DNA from: Rhipidocladum racemiflorum
Lineage: Eukaryota; Streptophyta; Magnoliopsida; Poales; Poaceae
Direction: 5' to 3'
Assembly: GCA_036346355.1 (NCBI GenBank)
Contig: CM070572.1
Span: 45,173,944 to 45,237,943, forward strand
Length of the DNA stretch: 64,000 nucleotides
The notes beneath the pieces are model-generated. The model did not search any database. It saw only the letters and a list, made by a program, of their open reading frames with translations, and had not been told where the DNA came from. The stretch's first letter is position 1. Each line of letters opens with the position of its first letter. This document shows, piece after piece, positions 13,062 through 25,480 of this stretch. The translations under genes and the position numbers were made by a program.

Positions 13062-16000
13062 ATGAATCCCGTCATCGCCAAGCTCACAACCTTGCTCGGT
13101 GATGAGTACAAGCTGGTCAAAGGCGTCAAGGATGGGGTCCGTTTCCTTGCAGCTGAGTTGAGCACCATTCATGCGCTGCTGGAGAGGCTCTCGGGCATGG
13201 AGGAGCAAATCAACGAGCAAACCAAGGAATGGAGAAACAAGGTGCGTGAGTTATCCTGTGATATCGAGGATTGCATCGACCGTTTCATGCATCGTCATAG
13301 ACTTGGCGACGCCAATGCTAATTTTGTGCGCAAGTGTGTACATAAGATGAAGACTTTGTGGGAGGATCGCCATATCGGAAAAGAGATCCGAGAACTCAAG
13401 ACCCTAGTTGTTGAGCAGTGCGACCGGCGCAATCGGTATAATATTGATCAACTAATCAACTTACCACAACCTGTGACCTCCTTGGACCCTCGAGCACCTG
13501 CTCTCTACCAGGAGGCCAACAACCTCGTCGGCATCGATGGGCCTCGGGAGGAGATCATTGGGTTTTTAAAGGGTGAGGAGAAGCAACTGAAGCTGGTGTC
13601 CATCTTTGGAATCGGAGGGCTAGGCAAGACTACTCTGGCTATGGAGGTGTACCACAAAATTGAAGAACCATTTGATTATCGGGCTTGGGTATCTGTATCT
13701 AGAACTCCTGATATCAAGAAACTTCTTAGAGATTTGCTCTTTCAAATCAACAAGACCAACTATGACAAGACAGAGAAGTGGGATGTGGAGCAGCTGATAC
13801 CCACATTGAGAGATAACTTAAAAGGCAAGAGGTAACTCTGATTTCTTGTTAAAATACACCATTTAGAATAATGCAAACTAGTATACTGGCTCAGGTATTT
13901 GCATGGCTAGATTTTTTTTTAGAAGTTTATTGTATTAAATAATATGACTTATATGTTAAGGCGGTAACCATGTCACGATAGTTAATCTTTTCTAAAATGT
14001 ATGTTAATTATACACGTGTCAGGTACGTGTTAATAAAATGTCAAAACCGTATCAGGGAATAAAACTGATACATATTTTAAGATATAGTCCGTCAGTTTTG
14101 CAATAGATAAAATCAAGTCCGGAACCTATCTAGCAAATGATCTTTAACAATTCAGATCAACACGGTCCCATAAATCCTGCCAGGGCACATCCATTGCTCA
14201 AGTCATCGGAGAAGATCACGACGTGGATAGGATATAGAAATTAACTTTGTACCAAAGGTATGCTTTTGTTTCCCACTTATTACGGATGTAGCCACTTATT
14301 TCAAACCTTATTGAAAGTTCCCAAAACAAAATGTTCAATGTAGGAGGTCAATGCAGCTATACTAATATAAAATAGGGAATAAAACAAATATATATTTTAA
14401 GATATAGTTGTTAATTACCAAGTCGTAATAATGACAATGGTGCACTGTAATCTGTACTGCCTCCGTTGTTTTGCACTTTTCGTCCTAGAAATTTGTACTG
14501 CCTCCGTTGTTTTGTACTTTTCGTCCTAGAATGCATATAATTATCATTTTAAAACTTTAAAACTTATATGCAAAAATGCATTTGTATTTTGACACACAAA
14601 CATGATATTAGTAAATTTATCATAAAAATAATTCAATACCACTATATTTTAATAGTATATTTTGTAAAACTACACGTGTTTTGGCATAACTTTTTGCAAA
14701 CTATGCATTTAGTTTTTACATTTTACAAAACTACATATACTTTGGCATAATGATTCAATAAAGTACACATTTGTTTTTCCTATTAAAATGTGATCGATTC
14801 TAACATGCGGTATCCACCTGTTAGACTAATTGACATGCAAGACCGATCTATTAATAGCAGAATAATATGAGTAATTTTGTGAAATGTGTAGTTTTCAGAT
14901 AGGTTTGACGAGATATATGCAGTTTTGGGAAATTTACTAAAAACAATAAAATTCAATTCAATTATTGATTTTAAAATATTTATCTAACAAATTAAAAGCT
15001 GCCAAAATTGAACTTAGGGGCATGTTATACTATTTTTTTTTCTGGCCTAATAAAGATGATTTTTTTTTTTTAAAAAAAAGGTTGTGAAGGTGGTTCATAA
15101 TTTAGCATACACCCATTTAAAAAATCAAGCTAAATACAATTTGTGTGGGGAACAAAGAAGATGAATTAATGCAAAAAATATAATAAAAATAGATAATGAA
15201 AAACTAAGTTACTATATACAGCAAATTTCTCTTTTTCATTCTTGCTAAATCATTTTGGATTCCAAATTTCTTTTTTACAATCATGTATTAATTAATTGCT
15301 GCATGCTTACTTTGTTTACAATCAAGTATAGAATCACATTCATGTGCTCTTCCTCTTCCTTTCTTTTCAACAAAATGTCATGACCTGTAATTAGGGATGA
15401 AAACGGTACGCGTTTCCGTTTCCACCTTTTTTACCGGTAACAGAAATGAAATCAGAAACCCCAAAAATGAAATCGAAAACAGATAGTGTCGGAAACGAAT
15501 ACGGAACGGAACGGAGCGGATACGGAAACGAAAGCGAAAAATTCTATAAAAACATAGTACAGAATCACAATATACATTACACAAGAACAATGTAACTCAT
15601 TCCACCTCTAAGATGGACACAAGAATAGTGCTATATTCACCGGTATCACTAGAATTTTTTTTTTCAAGTTTGTCAGCTGAAGGCTTGTTATTTATCTCCC
15701 ATATCGAACCATCTTAATTGTCCTCCTCTATATCATTATCATCGACATCCTCTTGCTCCACTATCTACAAAGGTGTAACAACCTAAAATTTGTATATTAT
15801 TGTTCAATGTTCATTTATATTTTTCTGATATTTATCCTGGATTTTTTGGAGTTTATAAATATCATTTTATTATTTTTAGATTTATAAAAGTAATTTATTC
15901 ATAAAAAATAAAAACAAAATTATGCTGAAGATAATTTTTCTAGGTTCAAAGTGTTCCAAAGTATTTTTGATAATTTTTTTGGAATTTTTGAACTCTATTT

Positions 16001-19000
16001 GATATTTCATATAAATCCATTTGTATTTATGAAATTATTTTAATTCAAAAATAAATTTAAACTCTGCCTTCGCTTTTTGGGCCAAGCCCATTTCCCTTTC
16101 CGACCCGTTTCTGTTTTTAATTTCTGATTTCACTTATACGGAATTTCCGTTTCCGTTTCTGTCGGAATTGGCTCTCCCGTTTCCATTGCCGTTTCCGACA
16201 AAAAATTTCCGTTTCCATTTCCATACCGATATTTTTCGTTTCCGAAAAATAGCTTTCGTTTCCATTTTTCTCTGGAACGGTCAGTAACTTTTCGTTCCGT
16301 TTTCAACCCTACCTGTAATGTCCAAACTGCTCTTTTGAAATGGCATGTACCACTGCGGAGGGTAAAGGGGTTTATTTGCCACTCTCAACCTTTCTTTTCA
16401 ACAAATTGTCCAAATTCTTCTTCTTCAACCCATCGCTCCCTCCTTCCTCTTCGTCCCATGGATCACATGTATGTGCTCTTCCTCTTTGTTTACCATTGAA
16501 GTCATGACCTGTAATGTCCTGGCCCGTTAATGTGAAGGTTTACGTGGAGCGGTGGTGAGATTAGTCTCACATTATTTGTCTAAAGTAAGTTGTAGTAGTA
16601 TATAGTGTCTGTTGAGTCTAAACATAACACATCCAATTAAATTAACCCCATCTCGCACCTTTCCTGTGGTACTAGAGCTACATCCTCATCTACCCTTCAT
16701 TCATGCTTTAACATTTGTGCAACTTTAAAAAAGAAAAGCATAGAAACACCTCTCCTAGAGCAATTAGATGCTTTGCAGTGACAAACGTACAAATTCATGA
16801 GTAGAGTAATTTCCCTACTAGCTAGTCTCTATCTGATGACAAACGTACAAGTTTACACTAACTAGTCTCTGTTATCTTATTCCCAAGAGGCCAAGACATT
16901 ACGACCCTGGAAACCATGGTAATTTCCCTCTACTGTTTTTTTTTGTTTCATGACCTTCTTAATTAATCTCTATGCTTGACAAAAATATACTTTGCTAAAA
17001 GAAATGGATGGAGCAGTTAGTACTCATTACCTTGTGGGTCTTTCGTATTTTAACGAGCTATATATTCTAAGTCGACATATGATATGCAATCACCCTTTGT
17101 GGTGCAGTAATGCAATTCTTTTGGTTTGTATACAAAATTAACACGAGAAATTCCCCTAAAAAAACTCTAGATGTACTTCTCTATTTACTCTACCCATGTA
17201 TATAATTGCAAGTTTAGATTCATTCTATATTAGAACTTAGGTGTAACAAAAATGAGAAAAAAAAAATCTGGAAATGATAAATCAAAAGAAAAAGGAAATC
17301 ACAAATACTACTATTCACATAAAACTTAGTCTTTTTTTTAATAATTTTGAATTTCAAATTGAAATCGTAAAGGGTACTAGAACACTCTATAGAGTACATC
17401 ATCAAATTTGTTTTATAATTTTCATGTTGATTTGGAGCCCAAATCAGAAGACTATTGCGTGAGTACACCGCATATGTTGCGTTTTAAGTAATATTAGCAT
17501 TTTTAATGTTAACGAACCTGTACAAATCATAAGTTAATTATGTTAAAAGCATAAGGGTCATTTTTGTTGGCCACTGTAAGCTGTACGTAGTAATCATTAC
17601 GGAAAACCTCTTCTGCCACTATTTATTTACCTATCTCTTGTGCATTTATTCACAGCTACCAACGTAAATTATTTTACCTTTACAAAGTAATAATGATGCT
17701 CCTGGTCATTTTGTCTGGCATCATTGTCATTCTTGTCACCTTATTAATTTTGTGCTTAGTGAAAATATGCTCTACATTTTGCACGGGATCCTTACTAATG
17801 CAATTCCATAACAAATGCTTATAGGTACTTCATCGTGATCGATGATATCTGGGACACATCGGCATGGGAAGATTTGAAATGTGCCTTACCTGTCAATGAG
17901 AACCGAAGTAGAGTAATTACTACAACACGCAAGAAAGATGTGGCCCAATCATGTTCTTCTGGCATTGCTGGGCATATGTATGAAGCGAAGCATCTAAGTG
18001 AAGGTGACTCCCGTAGTTTATTCTTTAAAAGAGTCTTTGGTTCTAGCGAAGACTGTCCCCAAGAATTGATAGAAGTAGCCAATGAAATTTTGAGGAAATG
18101 TGATGGTTTGCCATTGGCCATAATCAGTATAGCTAGTTTATTGGCCAACAAAAGTCCAACAGTGGAAGTGTGGGTCAAAATTCGGAACTCTATTTCTTCT
18201 GCTGTGGAGAAAGATCTTAATGTTGACAAAATGAAACGGATATTGTTTCTTAGTTATTTTGACCTTCCTCACTATCTGAGGTCTTGTTTGTTATATCTAA
18301 GTGCCTTTCCGGAGGATTATTCCATTGATACCAGACCTTTGATATGGATGTGGGTAGCAGAAGGATTGATTCCTGGGCAAAACAGAGAGAGTATGGAAAA
18401 ACTAGGAGAAAGCTACTTAAATGAGCTAATGAACAGAAGCATGATCCAACCAACGAAAATTGGAGCAGATGGCAAAACAGTGAAATCCTGTAGAGTTCAT
18501 GATATCGTACTTGACTTTCTTATATCTCAGGCTGTGGAAGACAATTTCATCGCTATATTGAATGGTAATGATTTTTGTGACAATTCTTCAAACAAGATTC
18601 GCAGGTTTTCCCTCCAACGAAAGTCTTTCGAAGTTTCGCTGTTGCCAAAAGCAATGAAGGATGCGTCCCATCTTCGATCAGTTCATATGTTTGGATATGG
18701 TGACCTAGAAGAGTGTATGACTCAGTTTTTGAATAGCCAAGTCTTGCGAGTGCTGAATATAGATGATTGTTGGAGTTCGAAGAATAGCTATGTTGAACAT
18801 ATTGGAAGATTCTGCCAATTGAAGTACTTGAGAATCAACGGTACATATATTAGCAAGCTCCCAGAAGCAATCGGCAAGATGCAACATCTAGAGATTCTAG
18901 ATATGAGAGGGATCATTGGTTTTTCAAAACTACCAACGAGTATTGTTCAATTACAAAAACTGGTGCGCCTTATTGTTGAATACATTGTGGCACTGCCCGA

Positions 19001-19805
19001 CGGAATCGAAAGTCTGCAAACCCTGGAAGAGCTATCACACATCGATATCACCAACGCATCCATAGAGTCTATCCATGGGCTCGGCGAGCTGACCAAACTG
19101 AGGGCACTAGATATATTGGGGTACTCTTGCCAGGAAGGTCGCGTGAAAGCATGTACCTCATCTCTCTCAAAACTTATCGCTAGTGGCCTCCGATCACTCC
19201 GCGTTGGGGGAAGGGAGATATCTGATGCCAAATATTCGTGCATGTTTCCGTGTGGCTCCCCTCCACCCCTACAGAGACTTGTCTGTAGAATGCACACCAT
19301 ACCAAGTCGAATCGGCTCGCTCGTCAACCTCACCCGCCTCTCTATTTGGCATGTTCGTCAAGTGGCGGAAGGGTTCAAGATTCTCGCAGTTCTACCCGCG
19401 CTGCTCTCTCTTACCCTGATGTTAAGTGCTGACCGCGGCCTCCACCACCAAGAAAGGCAGGTCGTCGGCAGCCAAGGATTCCAACGTTTGGTGAAGTTCC
19501 ATTTTGGTGGTGCGGGGTTGATGTTCGAGCCAGGATGCATGCCGAAGCTCCAAAGGCTGAAACTTGACTTGTGGGCACGGTGCCACTTGGAGTATGGCGG
19601 CCTAGTTTTTGGGTTGCAGCATCTTTCAGGCCTCAAACATATCACTGTTGATATCCACTGCTTTGGCGCCGTGGCTGACGAGGTGGAGGCCTTGGAGGGT
19701 GACATCAGGGGCGCAGCAGGCATCCATCCCAAACAACCCATACTCGAGATCAAAACAAGATTTCCAGAACTTATGAAGAAGCCAGATGATGGTGAGATCG
19801 AATGA
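13062..19805 (+). CDS. CC-NBS-LRR (NLR) disease-resistance-type protein, 2 exons
   Basis: Exons 13062-13831 and 17825-19805 join with GT/AG borders to 917 codons including stop (916 aa). Residues 1-150 form an Rx-type coiled coil with an EDVID-like stretch SCDIEDCID (65-73). The NB-ARC domain shows P-loop GIGGLGKTTLA (183-193), RNBS-A FDYRAWVSVS (204-213), kinase-2 YFIVIDDIW (258-266), RNBS-B SRVITTTRK (285-293), GLPLA (351-355), RNBS-D CLLYLSAFPEDY (411-422) and VHD (481-483) in place of MHD. Irregular leucine-rich repeats fill about 540-890. No integrated decoy domain is seen. The family acts as intracellular ATP/ADP-switched immune receptors; the ligand cannot be inferred. The start is the first ATG giving the coiled coil, somewhat shorter at the N-terminus than I would expect for rice NLRs, so an upstream exon is possible. 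All motifs are intact. Confidence 0.93.
14452..14528 (+). repeat. Tandem pair of Stowaway-like end motifs
   Basis: A roughly 40-bp unit beginning TGTACTGCCTCCGTTGTTTT and ending CTTTTCGTCCTAGAA occurs twice in tandem. CTCCGTT-type starts are typical of grass Stowaway MITE ends, but no second inverted terminus was identified, so the class is tentative. Confidence 0.4.
15392..16311. mobile_element. Non-autonomous hAT element
   Basis: The terminal inverted repeat TAGGGATGAAAACGG at the left end matches the reverse complement of the right end (TAGGGTTGAAAACGG) with one mismatch. Both ends are flanked by a perfect 8-bp duplication CCTGTAAT (15384-15391 and 16312-16319), the hAT signature. Subterminal regions are full of CGTTTCCGTTTCC motifs. 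No transposase is present. The centre (from about 15777, GTGTAACAACC) resembles an LTR start and may be captured DNA. The element lies inside the NLR intron. Confidence 0.85.
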
Positions 19806-21139
19806 TCCATCAGGATTCGTTTAAGGTATGAACATAACAAGACTTTCTTCTATTTTTTTTCCCTATGCTTTTACCATCTCTATATGGGATATTTTCCTCT
19901 TGGGTTTATATATACGTTTATGCTGATCAAGGGTGTGCTGTCCTTATCTCTGTATATGCCAGATTTCCTTGTACCACTGCTATCAGCTCAGTATGTAACA
20001 CTGCTTAAAAGCCCCTGAGACCATTATGAATAGAAGAGTGTGCTGCTACATATTTGGATCCTGATCCTTCTACATGCGATCTATTACGCTTTCATATAGA
20101 CCGAAGGGAAGAGAAGCCTGGACGATATCGTGTAATAGGATAGTCTACTTTTTGCTGGTAGTTCGCCGGATTCGCTGTCCATGGTAGGAGAAAACGTGTC
20201 AAAGGAGAGCTGATTTCGAATGTGAGTAACAATGACTTTAGTAGTCCGGGAGATTTGATCATTTACCCTTTTTTTTATTGTGCAATTGATCATTTGTCCT
20301 ATGTGTCTCATTGATATGTGGTCCTAGGACCCGTATGTCAGTAAGACATCATGGGGCAAATGATAATGGTACATGTAAATGATGGCAAATCATCAATTAA
20401 TCCTTAGTAGTTCTTTTCTACTGCCTAAAAGACTGCATGTATATCCAGAGTACATGGGATTGTCTCGTGCAGTTGCACAGGTCGCTCATAACTTAATTGA
20501 GCAGCGAACATTACTAGGATACTTCACTGAAAAGTCTTAAGTCTTGAGGGCCTCCCCACTTCACTGAAAATTTCAATCCTAAACTCATGCAGTCCGCACT
20601 TCCATATGACAACTGCTGAACATGAACATTTGTAGCAAGCAGCGAAGATAATGTCAGAAAATTACTGTTCTTTTTTACCGGGAGAGAGACTTTACATAAA
20701 AATCTTCAACCAATCTTAAATGGAAAAGGATTAACAGTTGGACTTCACATCCCAAAAGAGGAAGTACGCGACTACGTGTTACATTAAGCAGTTGACAAAC
20801 ACCTAAATTTTCTTGCATTATCCACTTCATAGCATTTTGAGTAGTCTCAACGAAAGGTGCAGTTTGCAGTGCCCAGATTCTTGATGGAACTCGTAACCGT
20901 CAAAGAATAATCTAAGCTTTCTCAGTTGAACTTCTTAAACAATGTTGGTTCTTACCTTCACTGTTCAAACCACTTCATGGTAAGATTTAGCAAGGTTCAC
21001 CGACATAAATGTACTCGACAATAAATCTTAAGCTCTCTCGATAGATTTTTAGCATTCACAAACCACCATTCATTATCTTTCTTTGCAAGGTTCACCGATA
21101 AGGACAAAACTATTTGGCGTATAATTCAGAACAAATTAC
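19806..21139. other. NLR 3' flank and decayed sequence
   Basis: The first few hundred bases should hold the NLR 3' UTR. Around 20260-20400 a segment with matching ATGATCATTTG/CAAATGAT ends and GTCAGTAAGACATCATGGGGC looks like a small MITE-type repeat, without clear duplications. Sequence toward 21139 may be further eroded LRR of the minus-strand pseudogene, but I could not follow a frame. Confidence 0.4.
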
Positions 21140-21292
21140 ACAACAACATGCTTGGAGAGCTGATGCCAGATTTGAAACGGGGTACATATAGGGCTCAAAG
21201 TCCCAAAGAACTAGGACAGCAAGAATGTGTCTCAATAAAGGTACACTAATTGCTGGCAATTTTTAAATTTTGCTATTCCCTCTCAGGTCTAG
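21140..21292 (-). pseudogene. NLR pseudogene, LRR fragment (part beyond the LTR insertion)
   Basis: Read on the minus strand, the bases immediately left of the retrotransposon continue the LRR frame that stops at its right edge: LECLEIID-like text at 30808-30830 runs into DLRGNSKI at 21292-21270, as in LEILDMRG of the intact gene. An in-frame stop follows at once, then only weak similarity, so the 3' limit is uncertain. Confidence 0.6.
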
Positions 21293-23459
21293 TGTGACAC
21301 CACGGAATGTCGTAACCTTAATTAATGTGCTTGATTTGGTCAAAAACAGTACGAGATGTGGAAATAAGGTTAAAACCATAGGATTTGGAGGTTTATAACG
21401 TTTCCGGGGTTTTGGGCCTTCCCGGGGGATTTTGGACCTTAAGGTGGGGGTTGTGGGCTTTGGTGGGATGGATTAGGAGTCCATGTAGGACTAGGATTCA
21501 GAGTAGGGGCTGGTAAAAAGCCCCCCTTGCTGCCCCCTTGCGCCCCACCTCCCCCCAATTGCGCCCCCACCTCCCCTCTTGCGCCCCCTCTCCACCCCCT
21601 AGCCCTAGCCGCCCCCACCCCCCTCTAGCCGTGCGCCCCCTTGCCCTCCACCTCTCCACCTCCCCACCTCTCCTCCACCCCCTTGCTGCCCTAGGGTGGC
21701 CTCCCCACCCCTGCAACCTCGCGGATCCACCCGAGGAGCGAGGAGCGAGGAGATCGATTGGAGTTTTCGTTCGTCGGGCAAAGGTATGATCATGGGGTTC
21801 CCTGGGATTGATCTAGGTACTGTTATTAAGGTGATTATCAAGTTTTTATATCAATTGGTGGTGCTGGATTGGAGTAATTTGGATTATATCTAGATGTTGC
21901 CACGTTACTGTTTTGGGACAGCATGAGCAGTCGGGCTAGGGTTCGAGTTTTCGTCGATTTAGAATCCTAGTCTGTCCGTACGGATGTTGAAGAAGTTGTA
22001 AATAATTTCAATACCTTTCAGTGGGTATAAAGAAATCTAAATTCCGCCCAGCCGTTTGAAAGTTATGGCTGTTTTACCGAGCGTATTAAAATCTGTGACG
22101 TTATTGGAACAGATCACGGTAATCTGTAGATTAGACGACTTTAGAGTCCGAATAAGTCTTTCCTTATACCAAGAGAAAGTTGTAAAATTTCCTAAGCTAC
22201 GCGAGGATGTACTCGTTTAATTGATTCGGAGTCCCAGAACTCAAGTTATGCCTTTTGCAAGGCTGCTGTCCCGACGGGACAGAACCTCTGTTTTTAGGTT
22301 TTGCGAGTAGTTGGCAATGTCGGGGTAGATGAGGGTTTGCGTACTGTTTTGTGGTCATGATTGTGAGTGTGTGATACCTATGTGCAGGTGGTGCGACCCC
22401 GGGAGTACCCTCTACTTCCCGCCAATCCGTTGCCCGTGGTTGAGGCAAGTGTGTTGTGATGGATAGCGAGTTGTAGGTTGCATGTTGAGATTAGATGGAA
22501 TTGTCTACATGATATATGTCCACTTGCCATGTTTTAATGATTGCTATGATATGATGAGCATGTTTAAGATGTTATGATGCCATGTGTTGATATATGAGTT
22601 TTATATGATGTTGGCATGCTTGCATACATGACATGTTACATGGCCCGGGCGGTGAGAAAGTCATTAACTAATCCGGGAAGGTCGGTGAGAAAGTTATGAC
22701 TAATCCGGAGAGCCAATAGAGTAAGTCCTACATCGTGATTCCATCTACCGTGGGTTGTGGAAGCGAGGAGTAGGCACCCTCCATCTTCGGGATGGAAGGG
22801 GGGAGAGGGTGCACACCGACGGATGTGTACTCAACCATACCGGTATGAGTTTCCAAGGAGACATGAGCATTGCATTACATCGCATACATATTGATGATGA
22901 CAATGTTAAGTGTTTATGAATAAGATGATTTACATGAAGGGAGATGCTATTGCCATATTGTTGTTCTTGTTGTCCATTGCAATATGCTTGCTGAGTTTCG
23001 AACTCACGCTTGTGTTTTCTTGTTGTTTTAGGTACCATGAGAACGGCATGCGGGAAAGGGGAATAGTCACACGCCCACACGTAGCTTCACCATATTGTTT
23101 CCCCAAGTCATTCTATTAGTTTGATAATAAATTGCGTGTGATGATCATTGATTTAAGGCTTAGTTTTGTTTATGAGAGTTTTATTGTTCGTTTGACACTT
23201 GGAGACTTTAAGTGCTTGATGATGGTCTTATCTTGTCGTTAAGACTCTATTTATTGCTGTTTTAGATGTCTCTCATATTGCCTTATAATGCTATACTGTT
23301 GTTGCTTCTTAAATTCATGTTAAAACAAAGGAGGTGCTGCCGAAATCTCGGTTTTTAGCCTATGCGCCTTTTCAGGAATTTTATGTTAAATGTGGTATTT
23401 AGATGTTGTTTAGCTTATGTTTGGTAGCATTCAGGCATATTAAATGCCGGGGTGTTACA
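21293..23459 (+). repeat. 5' LTR (2,167 bp)
   Basis: It starts TGTGACACCACGG and ends CCGGGGTGTTACA. A C-rich tract at 21525-21700 gives spurious proline-rich frames. A GAGTTTCGAACTCAC motif followed by a T-rich tract and AG lies near 22997-23032. It lacks the extra CAATTGCGCCCCCACCTCC unit and the extra GGCCGTTTTCA present in the 3' LTR. Confidence 0.93.
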
Positions 23460-23461
23460 GT

Positions 23462-23473
23462 TGGTATCAGAGC
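23462..23473 (+). other. Primer-binding site (initiator Met tRNA)
   Basis: TGGTATCAGAGC lies two bases after the 5' LTR end and is complementary to the 3' end of plant initiator methionine tRNA, the usual primer for Ty3 chromoviruses. Confidence 0.92.
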
Positions 23474-23919
23474 GGGCTGTAGGTCCTTGGAATATGTATT
23501 TTTAGTGTCATACCTTAAGTTGCAACTAAAATATGATGTGGAATAACTTAGAAACATGGTTTAGGTTCTAACTAAAACTTTGTTATAGGATAGCAACATT
23601 AAAACTTGCAAAAGTGGTATAACTAATCTAAAATCTGACACACTTGGTTGCACAGTAGGTTGGGGTTTTGGTTCATCATTGCATTGCGCTTAATTATTTG
23701 ATGAAGACTATGCTATGATGATGTTGTGTTTATGTTTTTTTGTGTTTGGATGGTTGTCTGTCTGAAGCAGCCATGCCGAGGGGTAGAGACCGTGGACGTC
23801 GTGGCCGTGGAGGCCAGGGGTGAGGCTCCCAGGGAGTTGAGGAGTCTGTTGCTGAGGGTAGCGTTTCGCTCAATGCTCGTGGGCGGCTCGGGAGGAGCTT
23901 CGGCACCTGATACGGGCGG

Positions 23920-25212
23920 GTGCCCGCCAATGATGATTTAGTTCAGCTCTGCAGAGGGAGATTCGGGAGCTGCGCCGGCGGTGCGGGCAGCCCCTGCTGT
24001 TGTGCCTCCCCTGCAGCTGGCCCGGTTGTTGCCCCATGGCCGGAGCCGAGGATGAGTCTCCGGGAGTGGATGTCCCTCCGTCTTGACACTTTTGATGGAG
24101 CGGGCACACCGATCCAGTCCGCAGATTGGCTGTGGTACATGGAGAGGCAGTTTGAGGTCCTAGAGTTGACCTCGGTCCAGAGGGCTCGCTTTGTGGCCTT
24201 TCAGCTGAAAGGCCAAGCTGATATCTGGTGGGAAGGGGTTCTGGCTGCTAGAACCCCCGATCTTGGTCCAGTCACCTGGGAGGACTTTGTGGCTCGCTTC
24301 CGAGCCAAGTTCTACCCGGAGTCTTTTCTTGAGCGGATGGAGCATACTCCGACGACTCTTTCCCAGGGAAAGAGGTCGGTGGCAGAGTATGAGGTGGAGT
24401 TCAACAGCGTGGTGCGCTTCGTACCGGCTGTGGCAGCCGATGATCGGGAGAAGGCGAGGAGGTTCCGTAGGGGCCTCAACCAGGAGTTCAGAGTTGTCAT
24501 GGGGGCGACTGTCCCTCGTGACTTTTGCTCTGTGGTGGAGCAGGCAAAGGGCATGGAGCTCGAGTTGGAGCTCTCCCGGGAGAAGCAAAACCCGGGTGGT
24601 TCAGGGGTTCCTGCGGCCCTAGGCGGGGGCCAGAAGAGGACCTTTGGTGGAGGAGGTGGGTCTTCTCAGCGACCCACCTTCAAGAAGTTCAAGGGAGGAC
24701 AGTGCTCCTCCTCCGGGGCCAAGATGGGGCCGCCCCAGTCGTCTTTTTCGCGAGCGGCTGTTCGTCCTGTGCCCGGGCATGGCATGAAGTGTTTCAAGTG
24801 CGGTGGTGAGCACCGTGCTTCAGAGTGTGGTTGGACCGGGAGTTGCAACCACTGTGGCAAGCCCGGCCACATGGGACGAGTCTGCCGGATGAATCCCGGT
24901 AGCATCATCAAGTGGGAGACGGTGCCTTCTCCTCCCACTCCAGGCGTCTTCCGCAGGATCGGTGCACATGATGGTCGCTCTGTTTCTCGGCCGCCCTTTG
25001 CGTGGCGCCACCATGGCTTATCGGTGCCGCGGCCTGCTTCCTCCTCGCTTGCCTTCTCCGCCCCAGCTTTGTTGGCGCATCACCGAGTCGGAGCTCCCTC
25101 GCCTCGGCGCCACCAGAGTGTGTACGCTTTGCCGACCGCCGAGTCACCGGCATCCAGAGGTGGTTTCGTGTACTCGCTTGTGGATTCCGTTGATGCCTTT
25201 GTTCTGCTTTGA
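23920..25212 (+). pseudogene. gag polyprotein region of the Ty3 element
   Basis: An open stretch of about 430 codons. A retrotransposon gag domain (FDGAGTPIQSADWL, then WWEGVL and FRAKFYPESF) is followed by a glycine/serine-rich linker and a double CCHC zinc knuckle (CFKCGGEHRASEC and CNHCGKPGHMGRVC). Gag packages the RNA and forms the particle. The natural start is probably the ATG at 23773, but a TGA at 23818-23820 closes that frame and the intervening text is shifted, so gag is 5'-damaged. The last 80 codons have drifted from the protease leader. Confidence 0.85.
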
Positions 25213-25480
25213 TTACGAGCATCCTATTCCTTTGTGTCGTCTGAGTTTGCTAGTAGAGCTAAGTTGGGAGTTCAATGGATTTCTCAGTCCAGTGCTAGTC
25301 GGTTCTCTGGGGTTTGATTGCTAGTTCTTTGGTTTGCCCTGGTTGCACCATTGCCATTGATGATGAGGTTTTCTTTGCCAATCTTATGGTGATCCAGTTG
25401 GCTCCTTTTGATGTCATTTTGGGCATGGACTGGCTGCATCGATCAGTGCTAAGATCTGTTGTTTCTGGAAGACAGTTGCC
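25213..25480 (+). pseudogene. Aspartic protease remnant
   Basis: Fragments of the retropepsin fold can be read in shifting frames: SFVSSEFASRAKL (about 25225-25265), IASSLVCPGCTIAID (about 25314-25358) and FDVILGMDWL (about 25405-25437). At the place of the active-site D-S/T-G triad the sequence reads across a TGA (25210-25212) and an indel, so the catalytic aspartate motif is destroyed. Confidence 0.75.

Larger units (their letters stand above)
13832..17824 (+). other. 3,993-bp intron of the NLR gene
   Basis: The donor AAGAG/GTAACT and acceptor TTATAG/GTACTT split the codon for the arginine just before kinase-2. The intron is AT-rich and transposon-laden: a Stowaway-like doublet near 14452 and a hAT element at 15392-16311. 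A block near 14060-14100 (GGGAATAAAAC...ATATTTTAAGATATAG) recurs at about 14370-14410. The sequence ending TCATGACCTGTAAT at 15391 recurs at about 16502-16517, a local duplication. No other gene is seen. Confidence 0.85.

Noticed and set aside
21498..21841. Proline/glycine-rich frames on both strands, repeated at 28762-29188 and 59259-59799
   Set aside because: They lie in the C-rich part of the retrotransposon LTRs and recur in every LTR copy, so they are low-complexity by-products.
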